64,000 nucleotides of DNA from positions 62,001 through 126,000 of the forward strand of contig JAWSVB010000007.1 in assembly GCA_033852135.1 (NCBI GenBank). Reading direction: 5' to 3'. This DNA comes from QZLE01 sp033852135 (GTDB taxonomy: Bacteria; Pseudomonadota; Gammaproteobacteria; QZLD01). This document shows positions 9,680 through 18,573 of the stretch, piece after piece. Under the pieces are notes generated by a model. That model had not been told where the DNA came from and searched no databases. It saw only the letters and a list, made by a program, of their open reading frames with translations. Position 1 is the stretch's first letter; the number at the start of each line of letters is the position of its first letter. The translations under genes and the position numbers were made by a program.

Positions 9680-11773
9680 GTGCCACAGGAAGACCTCTTA
9701 CGCCTTTTAATACTCGATGACTCTGTAAACGATGCTGAGATGATAATTAGCATCCTAAGAAATGCAGGACACCCTGTTAGAACAACCATGGCAGAGGATG
9801 CTGAAGACGTAGAAAAAGCTTTAGATACCCAAATCCTAGATATTTTTATCTGTAATATTGCAGACCCAGATTACACCATTAAACAAGCATACGAAGACAT
9901 CACCAAGACTGGTAAAGATGTAGTTCTAATAGCCCTATCCGATGAAGACAGCCTTGACCGTAGAATAATGGCAATGAACTCTGGAGCACATGATTTAGTG
10001 TGCAAATCTGAATTAGACCATCTGCGAATGGTAATCGAAAGAGAGATGGCAGCTCACAGAGATCGCCACAACCTCAGAAAATTCCAGGTTTCCCTGAATG
10101 ATGTAGAAAGGCGCTGCAACCTACTTCTCAATAGTTCAAGAGATGCAATCGCGTATATATCTGAAGGGATGCATGTATATGCCAATAACACCTACTTAGA
10201 AAAGTTTGGCTATGATGATTTTGATGATTTCGAGGGGATGACTATCCTCGACCTGATTCACCCTGAAGACCAGGCATCATTCAAAGAGTTCCTACGCAGC
10301 TACAGCTCTGGTAATCACGATGAGTCTGCTATAGATATTAAAATGATTAATGGTGAAACCGCATTTGATGTTCACCTTGATATGTCATTGGCTACAATTG
10401 ATGGCGAAGAGTGTATTCAGATTCAGATTCGCGACCAGAGCTCTGCGCAAGACCATGACCTTGAAAAACAAATAACCTCTCTAAGCCAGCAAGACATAAT
10501 GACAGGCCTATTCAATCGTCATCACTTTATGGAGAAAGTTGATGATGTGATTATCCAAAATGCTGCCGGAGATGACGGCAAGAGCCATGGAGTTTTATTC
10601 ATTCTGCTTGATGAATACAAGCAAATTAAGGACCGTTCTGGTCTTGCAGTAGCAGATGCATACATAACAGATATTGCTAAGCTGATTAAAAATAAATGTG
10701 AGCACCTAGATATTTCAGCAAGATTTAGCGATAGCTGCTTCATTGTATTAATTACCGAAAAAGGGGTAAATGAAACAACAGATGTTGCTGAGCTAATCAG
10801 AAAAAGCGTTGAAGAACATATTACAGATTTCAACGGCCAAAGCGCATCCAGCACATGTAGTATTGGAGTTGTGATGATTGGTGACACATCTGGTAATGCC
10901 CATGATGTTGTTAATCTAGCAGACCACGCATGTTCTACAGCAAAATCTCAAGGTGGAAACCGCGTATTCCTACACCAAACATCTTTTGATGCAAAAATCA
11001 GCAAAGAGGAACAATCAAACTGGGAAAACACCATTATCGAGGCTATTGCCCAAGACAAGCTCTACCTGGTTTATCAACCAATAGCATGCCTGCAAGGGGA
11101 TAATACCGAGCGTTACGACATCAGAATAAGATTACGCGGTGAAAATGATACCGAAATTAAGCCTGATGAATTCCTCCATATTGCTGAAAAAGCTCAGCTA
11201 ATGATAGATATTGACAAATGGGTGATAAACAACACATTTAAATCATTAGCCAAAAGATTAACCGTAAAACCAAGCACTTTATTTTTCATTAAGTTATCAC
11301 GCGAAGGGGTTTCAACTAACTCACTACCTAACTTTATTAAGGACCAAGCGGCTATCCATAAAATAGACCTTAGTCACGTGGTGTTTGAAATTTCAGAGCC
11401 ACTTATTGTCACCAACCTAAATAAAGTTAAAGAGTTTTATACTGCTACCACACAACTTGGGTGTAAATTTGCTATTGACCACTTTGGCAGCGGATTAAAT
11501 CCATTCCAAATCGTAAAGCATATTTCTGCCGATTACGTAAAAATTGATAACACCATAACCCAAGAAGCCGCTGCTAGCCCAGACTCGATGGAAAAGCTGA
11601 AAATGATAATCGACTCTGCCCACGAGATGGAGAAAAAGGTTATTGCGACCCACCTAGAAGATGCCACAAGCCTGGCAATCCTGTGGCAGTGTAAGGTTGA
11701 CTATATCCAAGGTTACTTCCTCCAGGTTCCATCTCCTGACCTTAATCATGACTTTAATGGCTTAGTTATCTAA
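9680..11773 (+). CDS. FimX-type REC-PAS-degenerate GGDEF-degenerate EAL protein
   Basis: This 697-residue protein has the FimX domain order: a receiver-like domain (about 5-125, starting LLRLLILDDS), a PAS domain (about 140-255, with LLNSSRDAIAYI), GGDEF (about 265-435) and EAL (about 445-690). The GGDEF site reads FSDSCF near residue 349 and the EAL site reads YDIRIRL near 479. It should therefore neither make nor cleave c-di-GMP but act as a receptor through the EAL fold, as FimX does for type IV pilus assembly. The start codon is GTG. dinB follows after 25 nt, so they may be co-transcribed. Confidence 0.85.
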   Translation: MPQEDLLRLLILDDSVNDAEMIISILRNAGHPVRTTMAEDAEDVEKALDTQILDIFICNIADPDYTIKQAYEDITKTGKDVVLIALSDEDSLDRRIMAMNSGAHDLVCKSELDHLRMVIEREMAAHRDRHNLRKFQVSLNDVERRCNLLLNSSRDAIAYISEGMHVYANNTYLEKFGYDDFDDFEGMTILDLIHPEDQASFKEFLRSYSSGNHDESAIDIKMINGETAFDVHLDMSLATIDGEECIQIQIRDQSSAQDHDLEKQITSLSQQDIMTGLFNRHHFMEKVDDVIIQNAAGDDGKSHGVLFILLDEYKQIKDRSGLAVADAYITDIAKLIKNKCEHLDISARFSDSCFIVLITEKGVNETTDVAELIRKSVEEHITDFNGQSASSTCSIGVVMIGDTSGNAHDVVNLADHACSTAKSQGGNRVFLHQTSFDAKISKEEQSNWENTIIEAIAQDKLYLVYQPIACLQGDNTERYDIRIRLRGENDTEIKPDEFLHIAEKAQLMIDIDKWVINNTFKSLAKRLTVKPSTLFFIKLSREGVSTNSLPNFIKDQAAIHKIDLSHVVFEISEPLIVTNLNKVKEFYTATTQLGCKFAIDHFGSGLNPFQIVKHISADYVKIDNTITQEAAASPDSMEKLKMIIDSAHEMEKKVIATHLEDATSLAILWQCKVDYIQGYFLQVPSPDLNHDFNGLVI

Positions 11774-11798
11774 CCCAAGTACACCATGGTTATGCAAA

Positions 11799-12866
11799 AT
11801 GGAGAAACAAAAGCAACGAAAAATAATCCACTGTGACTGCGATTGTTTTTTTGCTGCTGTCGAGATACGTGATAACCCTAAATATAAAAACCAACCTCTT
11901 GCTGTCGGGGGGCAACCCGACCAACGGGGGGTTATATCAACCTGCAACTATGTTGCTAGAAAGTTCGGTATTCACTCCGCAATGGCATCTGCCACAGCGA
12001 TAAAACTTTGTAAAAACTTAATCATTATTCGCCCCAACATGGACAAATATCGCATAGCTTCACAGCAGATAATGTCTATCTACAAAGAATACACCAAAAT
12101 CATCGAGCCTCTGTCACTCGATGAAGCATTTCTTGATGTAACTGACGTAGAAAAATGTAATGGCAGCGCCACTCTAATGGCAAAAGAGATACGGCAGAAA
12201 ATAAAACAGCGCGTTGGAATAACTGCTTCTGCAGGAGTTGCCGCTAATAAATTCCTGGCTAAAGTTGCTAGCGACTGGAACAAACCTGACGGACAGTTTG
12301 TAATTCTTCCACAACAAACAGATGAATTTGTTGCCAAACTGCCGGTAAAAAAACTGTTCGGAGTTGGAAAAGTAACATCTGAGAAGATGGCAAATATGGG
12401 GATAGAAACCTGCTTAGATTTACAACAATTAAGCTCATATGAACTGGTAGCAAAATTTGGTAATTTTGGCAGTCACCTCTATCAAATATGCCGCGGCATA
12501 GATCACCGCGAAGTAAAAAATGAGAGGGTAAGAAAATCTCTCAGCGTAGAGAACACCTTTATTAACGACCTACACTCACTTGAAGAGTGCAAAGCACAGC
12601 TTCCCCCTCTTTATGAGAAATTTCTGTCTCGGGCAGAAAAAATCGATAACATACCAACTATCCATAAGCTATTCGTAAAGATTAAATTTTTTGACTTTAC
12701 CAATACTACAATTGAATGTGTTGCTGCTGAACCTAACTACAACATCTTCCTAGAGCTCTTAAGCAAAGCTGCAAAACGTGAAAATAAAGCGGTGAGACTC
12801 ATTGGAATTGGAGTTAGATTTGAAGAAAAAAAAGAAACCTCAAATCAAATGGAACTATTCGAGTAA
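11799..12866 (+). CDS. dinB: DNA polymerase IV (Y-family)
   Basis: The product is 355 residues, close to the E. coli enzyme, and carries out error-prone translesion synthesis. Catalytic acidic residues are in HCDCDCFFAAVE near the N-terminus and SLDEAFLDVTD near residue 107. The helix-hairpin-helix region KLPVKKLFGVGKVT follows. The extreme C-terminus QMELFE is a good beta-clamp binding peptide (QxxLF). The gene lies 25 nt after the FimX-like gene. I see no LexA-type CTG-N10-CAG box right before it, so SOS control, if present, would have to act further upstream. Confidence 0.95.
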   Translation: MEKQKQRKIIHCDCDCFFAAVEIRDNPKYKNQPLAVGGQPDQRGVISTCNYVARKFGIHSAMASATAIKLCKNLIIIRPNMDKYRIASQQIMSIYKEYTKIIEPLSLDEAFLDVTDVEKCNGSATLMAKEIRQKIKQRVGITASAGVAANKFLAKVASDWNKPDGQFVILPQQTDEFVAKLPVKKLFGVGKVTSEKMANMGIETCLDLQQLSSYELVAKFGNFGSHLYQICRGIDHREVKNERVRKSLSVENTFINDLHSLEECKAQLPPLYEKFLSRAEKIDNIPTIHKLFVKIKFFDFTNTTIECVAAEPNYNIFLELLSKAAKRENKAVRLIGIGVRFEEKKETSNQMELFE

Positions 12867-12897
12867 CAAACTAAACTAAAGTTAAATAGAGAACCTT

Positions 12898-13533
12898 ATG
12901 AGCTTAGCCCCTATGAAATTACTACCTTTTATATTTATCCTCCTATTCAGTTTTTCAGCAACTGCCGAAGAGCTGGACCTCTATGGTGAAGATGACATTA
13001 TCGAAGAAGAGGGAACTGAACAAATTGAGATTAAAGATGAACTCACCCCTGCCCAACAGAAACAGTATCTGCAACAAGCTAAGACTCATCTAAAAAACAA
13101 AGAGTATAAACAGGCTCGGGAAATACTATTCCAAATAGAAAAGTATGAAATTGCAGAGGTTTACTACCAGATTGGAATAGTATTCAACAGAGGACTTTCA
13201 ATCAAAAAGAACCAAAAAGAGGCTGCTATCTTTTTTCTTAGAGCTGCAAACCTTGGGCACCTGCAATCACAATATAATATTGCCTACATGTATGAGAGAG
13301 GTCTTGGGACAGATGTAAAGGGGAAAGAGGCTGCTAACTGGTATACAAAAGCCGCAGAGCAAGGGATGAAGAAAGCTCAACTAAAACTTGGAGATCTATA
13401 CTACGATGGCATTGGAGTTAGCCGAGATTTAAATAAGGCTGCCTTCTGGTATAAGAAAGTAGCAGACAAGGGCAGCCTAGTCGGTAAAAAACTATATGAA
13501 AAAGTTCAGTATGATATTAAGAAAGGGCGGTAA
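12898..13533 (+). CDS. Sel1-repeat (SLR/TPR) periplasmic protein
   Basis: The product is 211 residues. The segment MKLLPFIFILLFSFSATAEE, starting five codons into the frame, is a signal peptide with a likely cut after ATA. The mature protein opens with an acidic stretch and then has helical repeats of the Sel1 type. Examples are AAIFFLRAANLGHLQSQYNI, ANWYTKAAEQGMKKAQLKLG and AAFWYKKVADKGS, spaced by about 36 residues. Such proteins act as scaffolds; no partner can be named. The gene follows dinB by 31 nt. Either the Met at 12898 or the one at 12913 could be the start. Confidence 0.8.
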   Translation: MSLAPMKLLPFIFILLFSFSATAEELDLYGEDDIIEEEGTEQIEIKDELTPAQQKQYLQQAKTHLKNKEYKQAREILFQIEKYEIAEVYYQIGIVFNRGLSIKKNQKEAAIFFLRAANLGHLQSQYNIAYMYERGLGTDVKGKEAANWYTKAAEQGMKKAQLKLGDLYYDGIGVSRDLNKAAFWYKKVADKGSLVGKKLYEKVQYDIKKGR

Positions 13534-13548
13534 TATTAATTCGCCACC

Positions 13549-14580
13549 TCAAGCATACTGACTTAATAGCTCAAAATTCTGGGTCTGATTAAATTGCTCT
13601 AAGGTAGAGACAATCTGTTCAGATTCAGAGGTCAAAAATGAACCTCCCTCTACAGCTAAACCTTCATCGGATAAACCAACAAAAATAGATACACCTTTAT
13701 CTTTTCCCGAATAAACTGCACGAGCAACATCTTCAAGCTTTGGCGGAGTGAACTCTCCAGCAGCAAATGCTGGGGCTAACAATGTTCCGGTAGCCACATA
13801 CGTTGGATTAAGGTGCATATTAATTTTCACACCAAATTTCTTCGCAACTTCACCTAAATATTCAATACCACTACAAATGTCTGCTACACCTTGTTCATCA
13901 CTCATGTTCGGAACAGGTTTCTGCATAAAATAACATTTAAGTTGAAAATCGTAGCGCGCAACTCTCTCCACCAGCTTCTCAAAAACCTCGATAGTGAGCC
14001 CTTTCATAAAAACATCATTGCGAATTTTGTCATCAAAAGCTTCAAAACCGATAGCTATCTCAAGTTGAGTTTTTCGTTCCCCCTCTGCCAAAGAGCGTGC
14101 AATGAATTCTAGCTCCTCAATATCAACATATTCAGGGCGCGATTCTATGGTAAGCACCTCAAGGTTTTTAAAATTACGATTAAGCAGAGCGATAAAATAG
14201 ATAAGTGCCGTAGATGAAAAGGTATCTTCATCTAGGATTGAGCCGTTGTTACTTATTATAACTTTATGAATCTCATCCTTTTTCTCGACAACTTCAGGCA
14301 GAGCAAAGATATGGTCAACTTGAGCCATTATTGCATCATATGGGATATGCCTACTGGCAACCTGCGAAGGTAGATTACAACCCAAACACTGCGACCACCT
14401 GCAAGCTAAAGAGTAAAATACCACAAATAAGACAGTGCCCTCAGGGGAGTACTGAAACCACATCTGCGCTGGTTTAGTCTCATCATGGTCATCATTAAAG
14501 CCATAAGTCTTGCTACCCTTCTCCGAGCCTCGGTCTATCTGTTTAATTACTTTCTCTATCTCTTTGGCATCCATCAACAA
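13549..14580 (-). CDS. Radical SAM protein with CX4CX2C cluster motif
   Basis: The product is 343 residues with no signal peptide. The cysteine motif near residue 60 reads ACRWSQCLGCNLP, so the spacing is CX4CX2C rather than the usual CX3CX2C. This resembles the CRW-containing family that includes the archaeal RaSEA proteins of archaeosine synthesis and bacterial relatives. The following beta-strands (KVIISNNGSILDE, EVLTIESRPEYVD, LEIAIGFEAF) fit an Elp3/MiaB-like partial TIM barrel. I cannot name the reaction, and archaeosine itself is not expected in this organism. It converges with the Sel1-repeat gene, and the REP-like palindrome lies just upstream. Confidence 0.7.
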   Translation of the reverse strand: MLMDAKEIEKVIKQIDRGSEKGSKTYGFNDDHDETKPAQMWFQYSPEGTVLFVVFYSLACRWSQCLGCNLPSQVASRHIPYDAIMAQVDHIFALPEVVEKKDEIHKVIISNNGSILDEDTFSSTALIYFIALLNRNFKNLEVLTIESRPEYVDIEELEFIARSLAEGERKTQLEIAIGFEAFDDKIRNDVFMKGLTIEVFEKLVERVARYDFQLKCYFMQKPVPNMSDEQGVADICSGIEYLGEVAKKFGVKINMHLNPTYVATGTLLAPAFAAGEFTPPKLEDVARAVYSGKDKGVSIFVGLSDEGLAVEGGSFLTSESEQIVSTLEQFNQTQNFELLSQYA

Positions 14581-14614
14581 ACCCTATTTAGACATATATA
14601 CAAATTTTCTTGCC

Positions 14615-14670
14615 CCTTCGGCTACGCTCAGGGCACTTAAATATAAAAGTATCCTGAGCGTAGCCGAAGG
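14615..14670. repeat. REP-like perfect inverted repeat
   Basis: The arms CCTTCGGCTACGCTCAGG (14615-14632) and CCTGAGCGTAGCCGAAGG (14653-14670) are perfect 18-nt complements around a 20-nt spacer. The GC-rich arms stand out from the AT-rich surroundings. Similar CTTCG-CTACGCTCAGG units are widely dispersed in bacterial genomes as REP-type repeats. Confidence 0.85.
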
Positions 14671-14696
14671 ACAATAAACTTCAACTGATTATTTCA

Positions 14697-15170
14697 CTAA
14701 CACTTAAAAACAAACTTCTTATCTAAGCGGTACTTAATCCAATAACCAATCGCCAAACCAATAACTGCACCTAAATAGCGCATCTGCTCAGTGTTAAACA
14801 TATATTCAAATGTATATTCAAACCCTAAAAAAATCACCGTAGTAACGATGCCCATGATGGTATAAAGAATAAAGGTTTTGCTATCTTCACTCAGATTTTC
14901 TGGCTTGTATGCAAATATATAGCGCTTATCTAAGATATATTTCACCAACAAACCTACACCAGTAGCACAGATAATAGAAAGCAAAATATTCACTGAAAAC
15001 TCAAAGGTTCTACCATTAAACAACACTGGAATATTCAAAATATAATTTCCAAAAATTAAATCTGTACCACGCACGGTAAGTGCCTGAGTACCAATATTAA
15101 CTGCAGTGGCAATTGCAGCAAATAATGCATATAAAAAAGCTATTCTAGATTTATCTAACATCTGTTTCAT
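14697..15170 (-). CDS. GtrA-family membrane protein
   Basis: The product is a small, four-helix membrane protein of about 157 residues. Two hydrophobic helices at the N-terminal half (IAFLYALFAAIATAVNIGTQ) and two at the C-terminal half (TFILYTIMGIVTTVIFLGFE) match the GtrA family. These proteins are linked to polysaccharide or teichoic-acid synthesis and to movement of lipid-linked sugars. The frame stays open to a GTG at 15203, which abuts the third REP-like unit. I prefer the Met at 15170 because it precedes the family-like start. The gene is bracketed by REP-like units on both sides. Confidence 0.8.
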   Translation of the reverse strand: MKQMLDKSRIAFLYALFAAIATAVNIGTQALTVRGTDLIFGNYILNIPVLFNGRTFEFSVNILLSIICATGVGLLVKYILDKRYIFAYKPENLSEDSKTFILYTIMGIVTTVIFLGFEYTFEYMFNTEQMRYLGAVIGLAIGYWIKYRLDKKFVFKC

Positions 15171-15203
15171 TATCGTTTTTAAATTCCTAGAGAATAGTAG
15201 CAC

Positions 15204-15221
15204 CCTTCGACTACGCTCAGG
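15204..15221. repeat. REP-like single unit
   Basis: CCTTCGACTACGCTCAGG differs by one base from the left arm at 14615-14632. It lies on the far side of gtrA in the same orientation as that arm. Confidence 0.75.
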
Positions 15222-15255
15222 ATACGGTAATTATAACCTTATAATATATAAATCT

Positions 15256-15482
15256 TTGCGAGCGAAGTTTATTTAAAACAGCAAATAAACCAGCAGCTTG
15301 CAAATATTAATTTGGAGGATATTTTTCCAAGATCAAGGCACAGATATTGGGAAAATAGACCCAAATTTTAAAACGTCGCGAGCGAAGTTTATTCAAGGCT
15401 AAAATCAGTCAAAACGCGGAGTTTACTTTAAGTAAATGAGCATTTTTTACTTATTTTCAACACAGAATAAACAAGCGCAGTA
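15256..15482. repeat. Intergenic repeat element with direct repeats
   Basis: The 16-mer GCGAGCGAAGTTTATT occurs at 15258-15273 and again at 15378-15393. A 7-bp palindrome TTTACTT-T-AAGTAAA sits at 15422-15436. The end (AATAAACAAGCGCAG) partly mirrors the start. There is no reading frame. The texture resembles dispersed intergenic repeats, but copy number cannot be judged from one window. Confidence 0.45.
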
Positions 15483-15485
15483 GTT

Positions 15486-16874
15486 TTAAGGAAATATCTT
15501 ATCTGGATTGAGAATATTCTTCGGGTCAAAGGACTTCTTTAGCCTACGCATCATATCCAATGTCTGCGGTTCAATCTCACGCGGTACAAATTCTCTTTTC
15601 TCTATCCCTATACCATGCTCACCAGAAAGGGTTCCCTTTAGATCCAGCACCAGGTCAAACACCTTATCTAAACACTGCTCTGCTCGCTGCATCTCATCCG
15701 CATCATCGGGATTTATCAGAAGATTCACATGAATATTGCCGTTTCCAGCATGACCAAAATTAACAATCTTAATTGCATACTCTTCTGCAAGCTGGTTGAG
15801 GCCGTGAATCAATACTGGGATACTTGATACCGGTACAACCACATCTTCATTAATCTTTTTTGGAGCAACTTTTTTTAGTGCCGGGGATAAAGCCTTACGC
15901 ACCTTCCATAACGCCTGTGCCTGCTCTTTTGTTTGCGCAACATCCAGAGAAACCAAGCCCTCAACCCCTGCTGCTTGAGCAATCTGCGATATGGAAGCTT
16001 CAATATATTTAGATTGGCCATCAACCTCAATCATCAACATTGCCCCAGCATCATGGGGAAGCTCAATTTCGCTGTAGCTACGAATCATCTCAATTGCATT
16101 GGCATCGATAAACTCAAGCGCACACGGAGTTGCCGGCTGCGCCATAATATTTGCAACTGCCTGTGCCGCAGATTCCATAGTTGCATAAATAGCTTGAATC
16201 ACCCTACTCTCCTCCTGTAATGGAGTAAGTTTTAAAGTGATTTCGGACATTACTGCCAGAGTACCTTCAGAGCCAGCAATCAACCGAGTTAAGTCATAAC
16301 CCACTACACCTTTTGATGTATACACTCCGGCATTTATATCACTACCATCGCCAGCAACCGCCTTTAAGCCGAAGATATTCTCACGTGGGGTGCCGTATTT
16401 AACCGCACGCGGACCTGCAGAATTACAAGATACATTTCCACCAACCGTACAGTAAGCGGCACTGGTTGGGTCTGGTGGCCAGAAGAAACCGTGCTCTTTT
16501 AGAGCATCTTGCAAGTCCTGATTTACCACCCCAGGTTCAACCACAGCAACTCTATTATCTGGGTCAATCGAGATTATACGGTTCATCCGCTCAAAAGAGA
16601 TAACCACACCATTTTTTACCGGTACAGTAGCTCCGGTAGTAGCTGTTGCTCTACCACGCGCTAAAACAGGAGTATCATATTCATTACACAGATTAATTAT
16701 CTGTTTAATCTGCTCATGTGTTGTTGGAAAAACAACAACGTCTGGAGCGACCATACGCCGACTATTATCGCAGCTATAGGCAACACAATCAGCCTTCTCA
16801 GTCAAAACTGCATCTAACGGCAGTATGTGCTGTAGCTGCGATAAAAATTTACGGGGAATACGGCTCTCTTCCAT
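15486..16874 (-). CDS. FAD-linked D-lactate dehydrogenase / glycolate oxidase GlcD-type
   Basis: This 462-residue protein is made of an N-terminal FAD-binding PCMH domain and a C-terminal FAD-oxidase domain. The PCMH domain includes VLARGRATATTGATVPVKNG near residue 70 and the PDPTSAAYCTVGGNVSCNSAG stretch near 140. The C-terminal domain has the metal-site region NFGHAGNGNIHVN and the signature SGEHGIG. Family members oxidise D-2-hydroxy acids and pass electrons to quinone or cytochrome c. D-lactate and glycolate cannot be told apart here. No glcE or glcF partners are adjacent, which favours a stand-alone D-lactate dehydrogenase. dolP lies 8 nt upstream on the same strand. Confidence 0.88.
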   Translation of the reverse strand: MEESRIPRKFLSQLQHILPLDAVLTEKADCVAYSCDNSRRMVAPDVVVFPTTHEQIKQIINLCNEYDTPVLARGRATATTGATVPVKNGVVISFERMNRIISIDPDNRVAVVEPGVVNQDLQDALKEHGFFWPPDPTSAAYCTVGGNVSCNSAGPRAVKYGTPRENIFGLKAVAGDGSDINAGVYTSKGVVGYDLTRLIAGSEGTLAVMSEITLKLTPLQEESRVIQAIYATMESAAQAVANIMAQPATPCALEFIDANAIEMIRSYSEIELPHDAGAMLMIEVDGQSKYIEASISQIAQAAGVEGLVSLDVAQTKEQAQALWKVRKALSPALKKVAPKKINEDVVVPVSSIPVLIHGLNQLAEEYAIKIVNFGHAGNGNIHVNLLINPDDADEMQRAEQCLDKVFDLVLDLKGTLSGEHGIGIEKREFVPREIEPQTLDMMRRLKKSFDPKNILNPDKIFP

Positions 16875-16882
16875 AATATTAA

Positions 16883-17491
16883 CTAGTTTTCTATGTATTC
16901 GAACACTTTGACAACCTTTGCCACGCCATCAATATTTCGCGCAATATCAACAGCAGCTTCAGCTTCTGTGTTAGTGACAATTCCCATTAGATACACAATG
17001 CCCCTTTCGGTTATAACTTTGACACGAGTTGGGTCAAACCCCTCCTCTTCAATGGTAAACATACTGGTCTTAACTTTAGTGGTAATCCAAGTATCTTTAC
17101 CTCTAGAAAGGATCGAGCTTGATTCAGCTACTGCAAGCTCATTTATAACTTTGGCTACTTTATCAATGCTGGCAACTCGTGAGGTTGCAATTGTTTTTAT
17201 CTCAGAAGTTGGCACTTCACCAGTTAAAAGTACTTTATAGTTATAGCTAGTGGCGTTGATATGCACATCGCTACCGGCAGTATCTTCGGAGTTAACAAAG
17301 GTATCGAAAGCTTTTAACTCAATCCCCTCATCATCAACTACTGTTCCTGCTGTTCTTCTATCATGCGCAACAGAACCAACTGTCGCGGCACCACCAACAA
17401 CAATTGCTGTACCTAAGCACCCTTGCAACGTTAACAATACTAATCCAGCCAAAATACCATTTTTCAAAATAGATATTGCTAGTTTAAACAT
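16883..17491 (-). CDS. dolP: Outer-membrane BON-domain lipoprotein DolP (YraP)
   Basis: This protein of about 202 residues carries a lipoprotein signal: hydrophobic NGILAGLVLLTLQGC, with Cys at the lipobox. Two BON domains follow, roughly residues 60-125 and 130-200 (INATSYNYKVLLTGEVPTSE; VKVITERGIVYLMGIVTNTE). DolP/YraP supports outer-membrane integrity. I start at the Met at 17491, which has GGAG 9 nt upstream, rather than the Met five codons earlier. It ends the lpoA-yraN-diaA-dolP gene row, which is the E. coli order. Confidence 0.92.
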   Translation of the reverse strand: MFKLAISILKNGILAGLVLLTLQGCLGTAIVVGGAATVGSVAHDRRTAGTVVDDEGIELKAFDTFVNSEDTAGSDVHINATSYNYKVLLTGEVPTSEIKTIATSRVASIDKVAKVINELAVAESSSILSRGKDTWITTKVKTSMFTIEEEGFDPTRVKVITERGIVYLMGIVTNTEAEAAVDIARNIDGVAKVVKVFEYIEN

Positions 17492-17533
17492 TTCGCCATG
17501 CTCCAATTAAGATAACTAATAAGATAAATAAAA

Positions 17534-18124
17534 TTACTCAGGACAGAAAAGATGTCTGTCAATCAAATCACATAGGCAGTGAATCACCAATAGGTGCACC
17601 TCTTGTATTCTGGCGGTAACTGTTGATGGAACTCGAATTTCGATATCATCTTCACCAAGGTAAGGTGCTAATTTTCCACCATCTTTTCCGGTAAACGCTA
17701 CCACCTTCATCTTTCTGCTATGCGCAGCCTCAACCGCGGTAATGATATTGCTTGAGTTACCACTAGTTGTGATTGCCAGCAATACATCTCCCGCCTGCCC
17801 CAAGGCTCTAATCTGTTTAGAAAAAATCTCATCGTAATGATAATCATTCGCAATAGATGTTATGGTGGAGCTGTCAGTAGTCAATGCAACAGCAGGAAGG
17901 CTCGGGCGCTCCATCTCAAAACGATTCAACAGTTCAGATGAAAAGTGTTGTGCATCACCGGCCGACCCGCCGTTTCCACATGTCAAAATCTTTCCATCAT
18001 TTTGTAGGCAATAAACCATCGCTTCAGCTGCAGCAGCAATATAAGGAGCTAACTCATCTGCAGAATCCATTTTTGCCTGAATACTATCTCTAAAATGTTG
18101 TGATACTCTTTCCTGTGCGTCCAA
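17534..18124 (-). CDS. diaA: DnaA initiator-associating protein DiaA (SIS domain)
   Basis: This SIS-domain protein is related to phosphoheptose isomerase. DiaA binds DnaA and promotes orderly initiation at oriC. It shows CGNGGSAGDAQHF near residue 50, ITTSGNSSNI near 110, and a C-terminal helix ARIQEVHLLVIHCLCDLID. I chose the TTG at 18124: AGAGGAA lies 6 nt upstream, and the resulting 196 residues equal the E. coli length and alignment start. The frame could also open at a TTG overlapping the yraN stop (18157). The gene-row context supports DiaA over GmhA. Confidence 0.9.
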   Translation of the reverse strand: MDAQERVSQHFRDSIQAKMDSADELAPYIAAAAEAMVYCLQNDGKILTCGNGGSAGDAQHFSSELLNRFEMERPSLPAVALTTDSSTITSIANDYHYDEIFSKQIRALGQAGDVLLAITTSGNSSNIITAVEAAHSRKMKVVAFTGKDGGKLAPYLGEDDIEIRVPSTVTARIQEVHLLVIHCLCDLIDRHLFCPE

Positions 18125-18153
18125 AACTATTTCCTCTACTTCAATAATTAATT

Positions 18154-18573
18154 TCAATAATTTACTTCAAATGCGTTTTTGACCCAATCAAAATCAGCAT
18201 ATTCACCTGGAGTATTTCCAGATTTAATTCCAGAGCAGCTTACCGATACTACATCAAACCTTGCTGGGTTTTCCATCAACTTTGAGTTTCTCTGCAGGTA
18301 GTGCTTGGCCGTATTAATAATCTTGCGCTGCTTGCTCAATGTGACCGTCTCTGCTCCACTAGCATAACTACGATTTGTACGTAGCCTAACCTCAATAAAT
18401 GCAATGGTATCAGAATCCTGCATAATCAGATCTATCTCACCACATTTACACCGATAATTGCGTTGAATCAAACGCAAGCCATTCTTGGTTAATAGTTTTT
18501 CAGCCAGCTTTTCGGCATGGGCACCTTTTTCAGTACTTTTTTTACCCTTTGGAAGCAGTAAACCACCAATCAT
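18154..18573 (-). CDS. yraN: YraN family endonuclease-like protein (UPF0102)
   Basis: This 139-residue protein has the restriction-endonuclease-like core of the YraN family. It begins KGAHAEKLAEKLLTKNGLRLI, then RCKCGEIDLIMQDSDTIAFIEVR, in which the Glu-Asp and the EVR (ExK-like) positions form the predicted nuclease site. The role is not well defined; it may process branched DNA. It overlaps the lpoA stop by 4 nt, so it is translationally coupled, and diaA follows. Confidence 0.92.
   Translation of the reverse strand: MIGGLLLPKGKKSTEKGAHAEKLAEKLLTKNGLRLIQRNYRCKCGEIDLIMQDSDTIAFIEVRLRTNRSYASGAETVTLSKQRKIINTAKHYLQRNSKLMENPARFDVVSVSCSGIKSGNTPGEYADFDWVKNAFEVNY

Noticed and set aside
11774..11798. 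LexA box ahead of dinB
   Set aside because: No CTG-N10-CAG pattern is present in the 25-nt gap; SOS control could not be supported.
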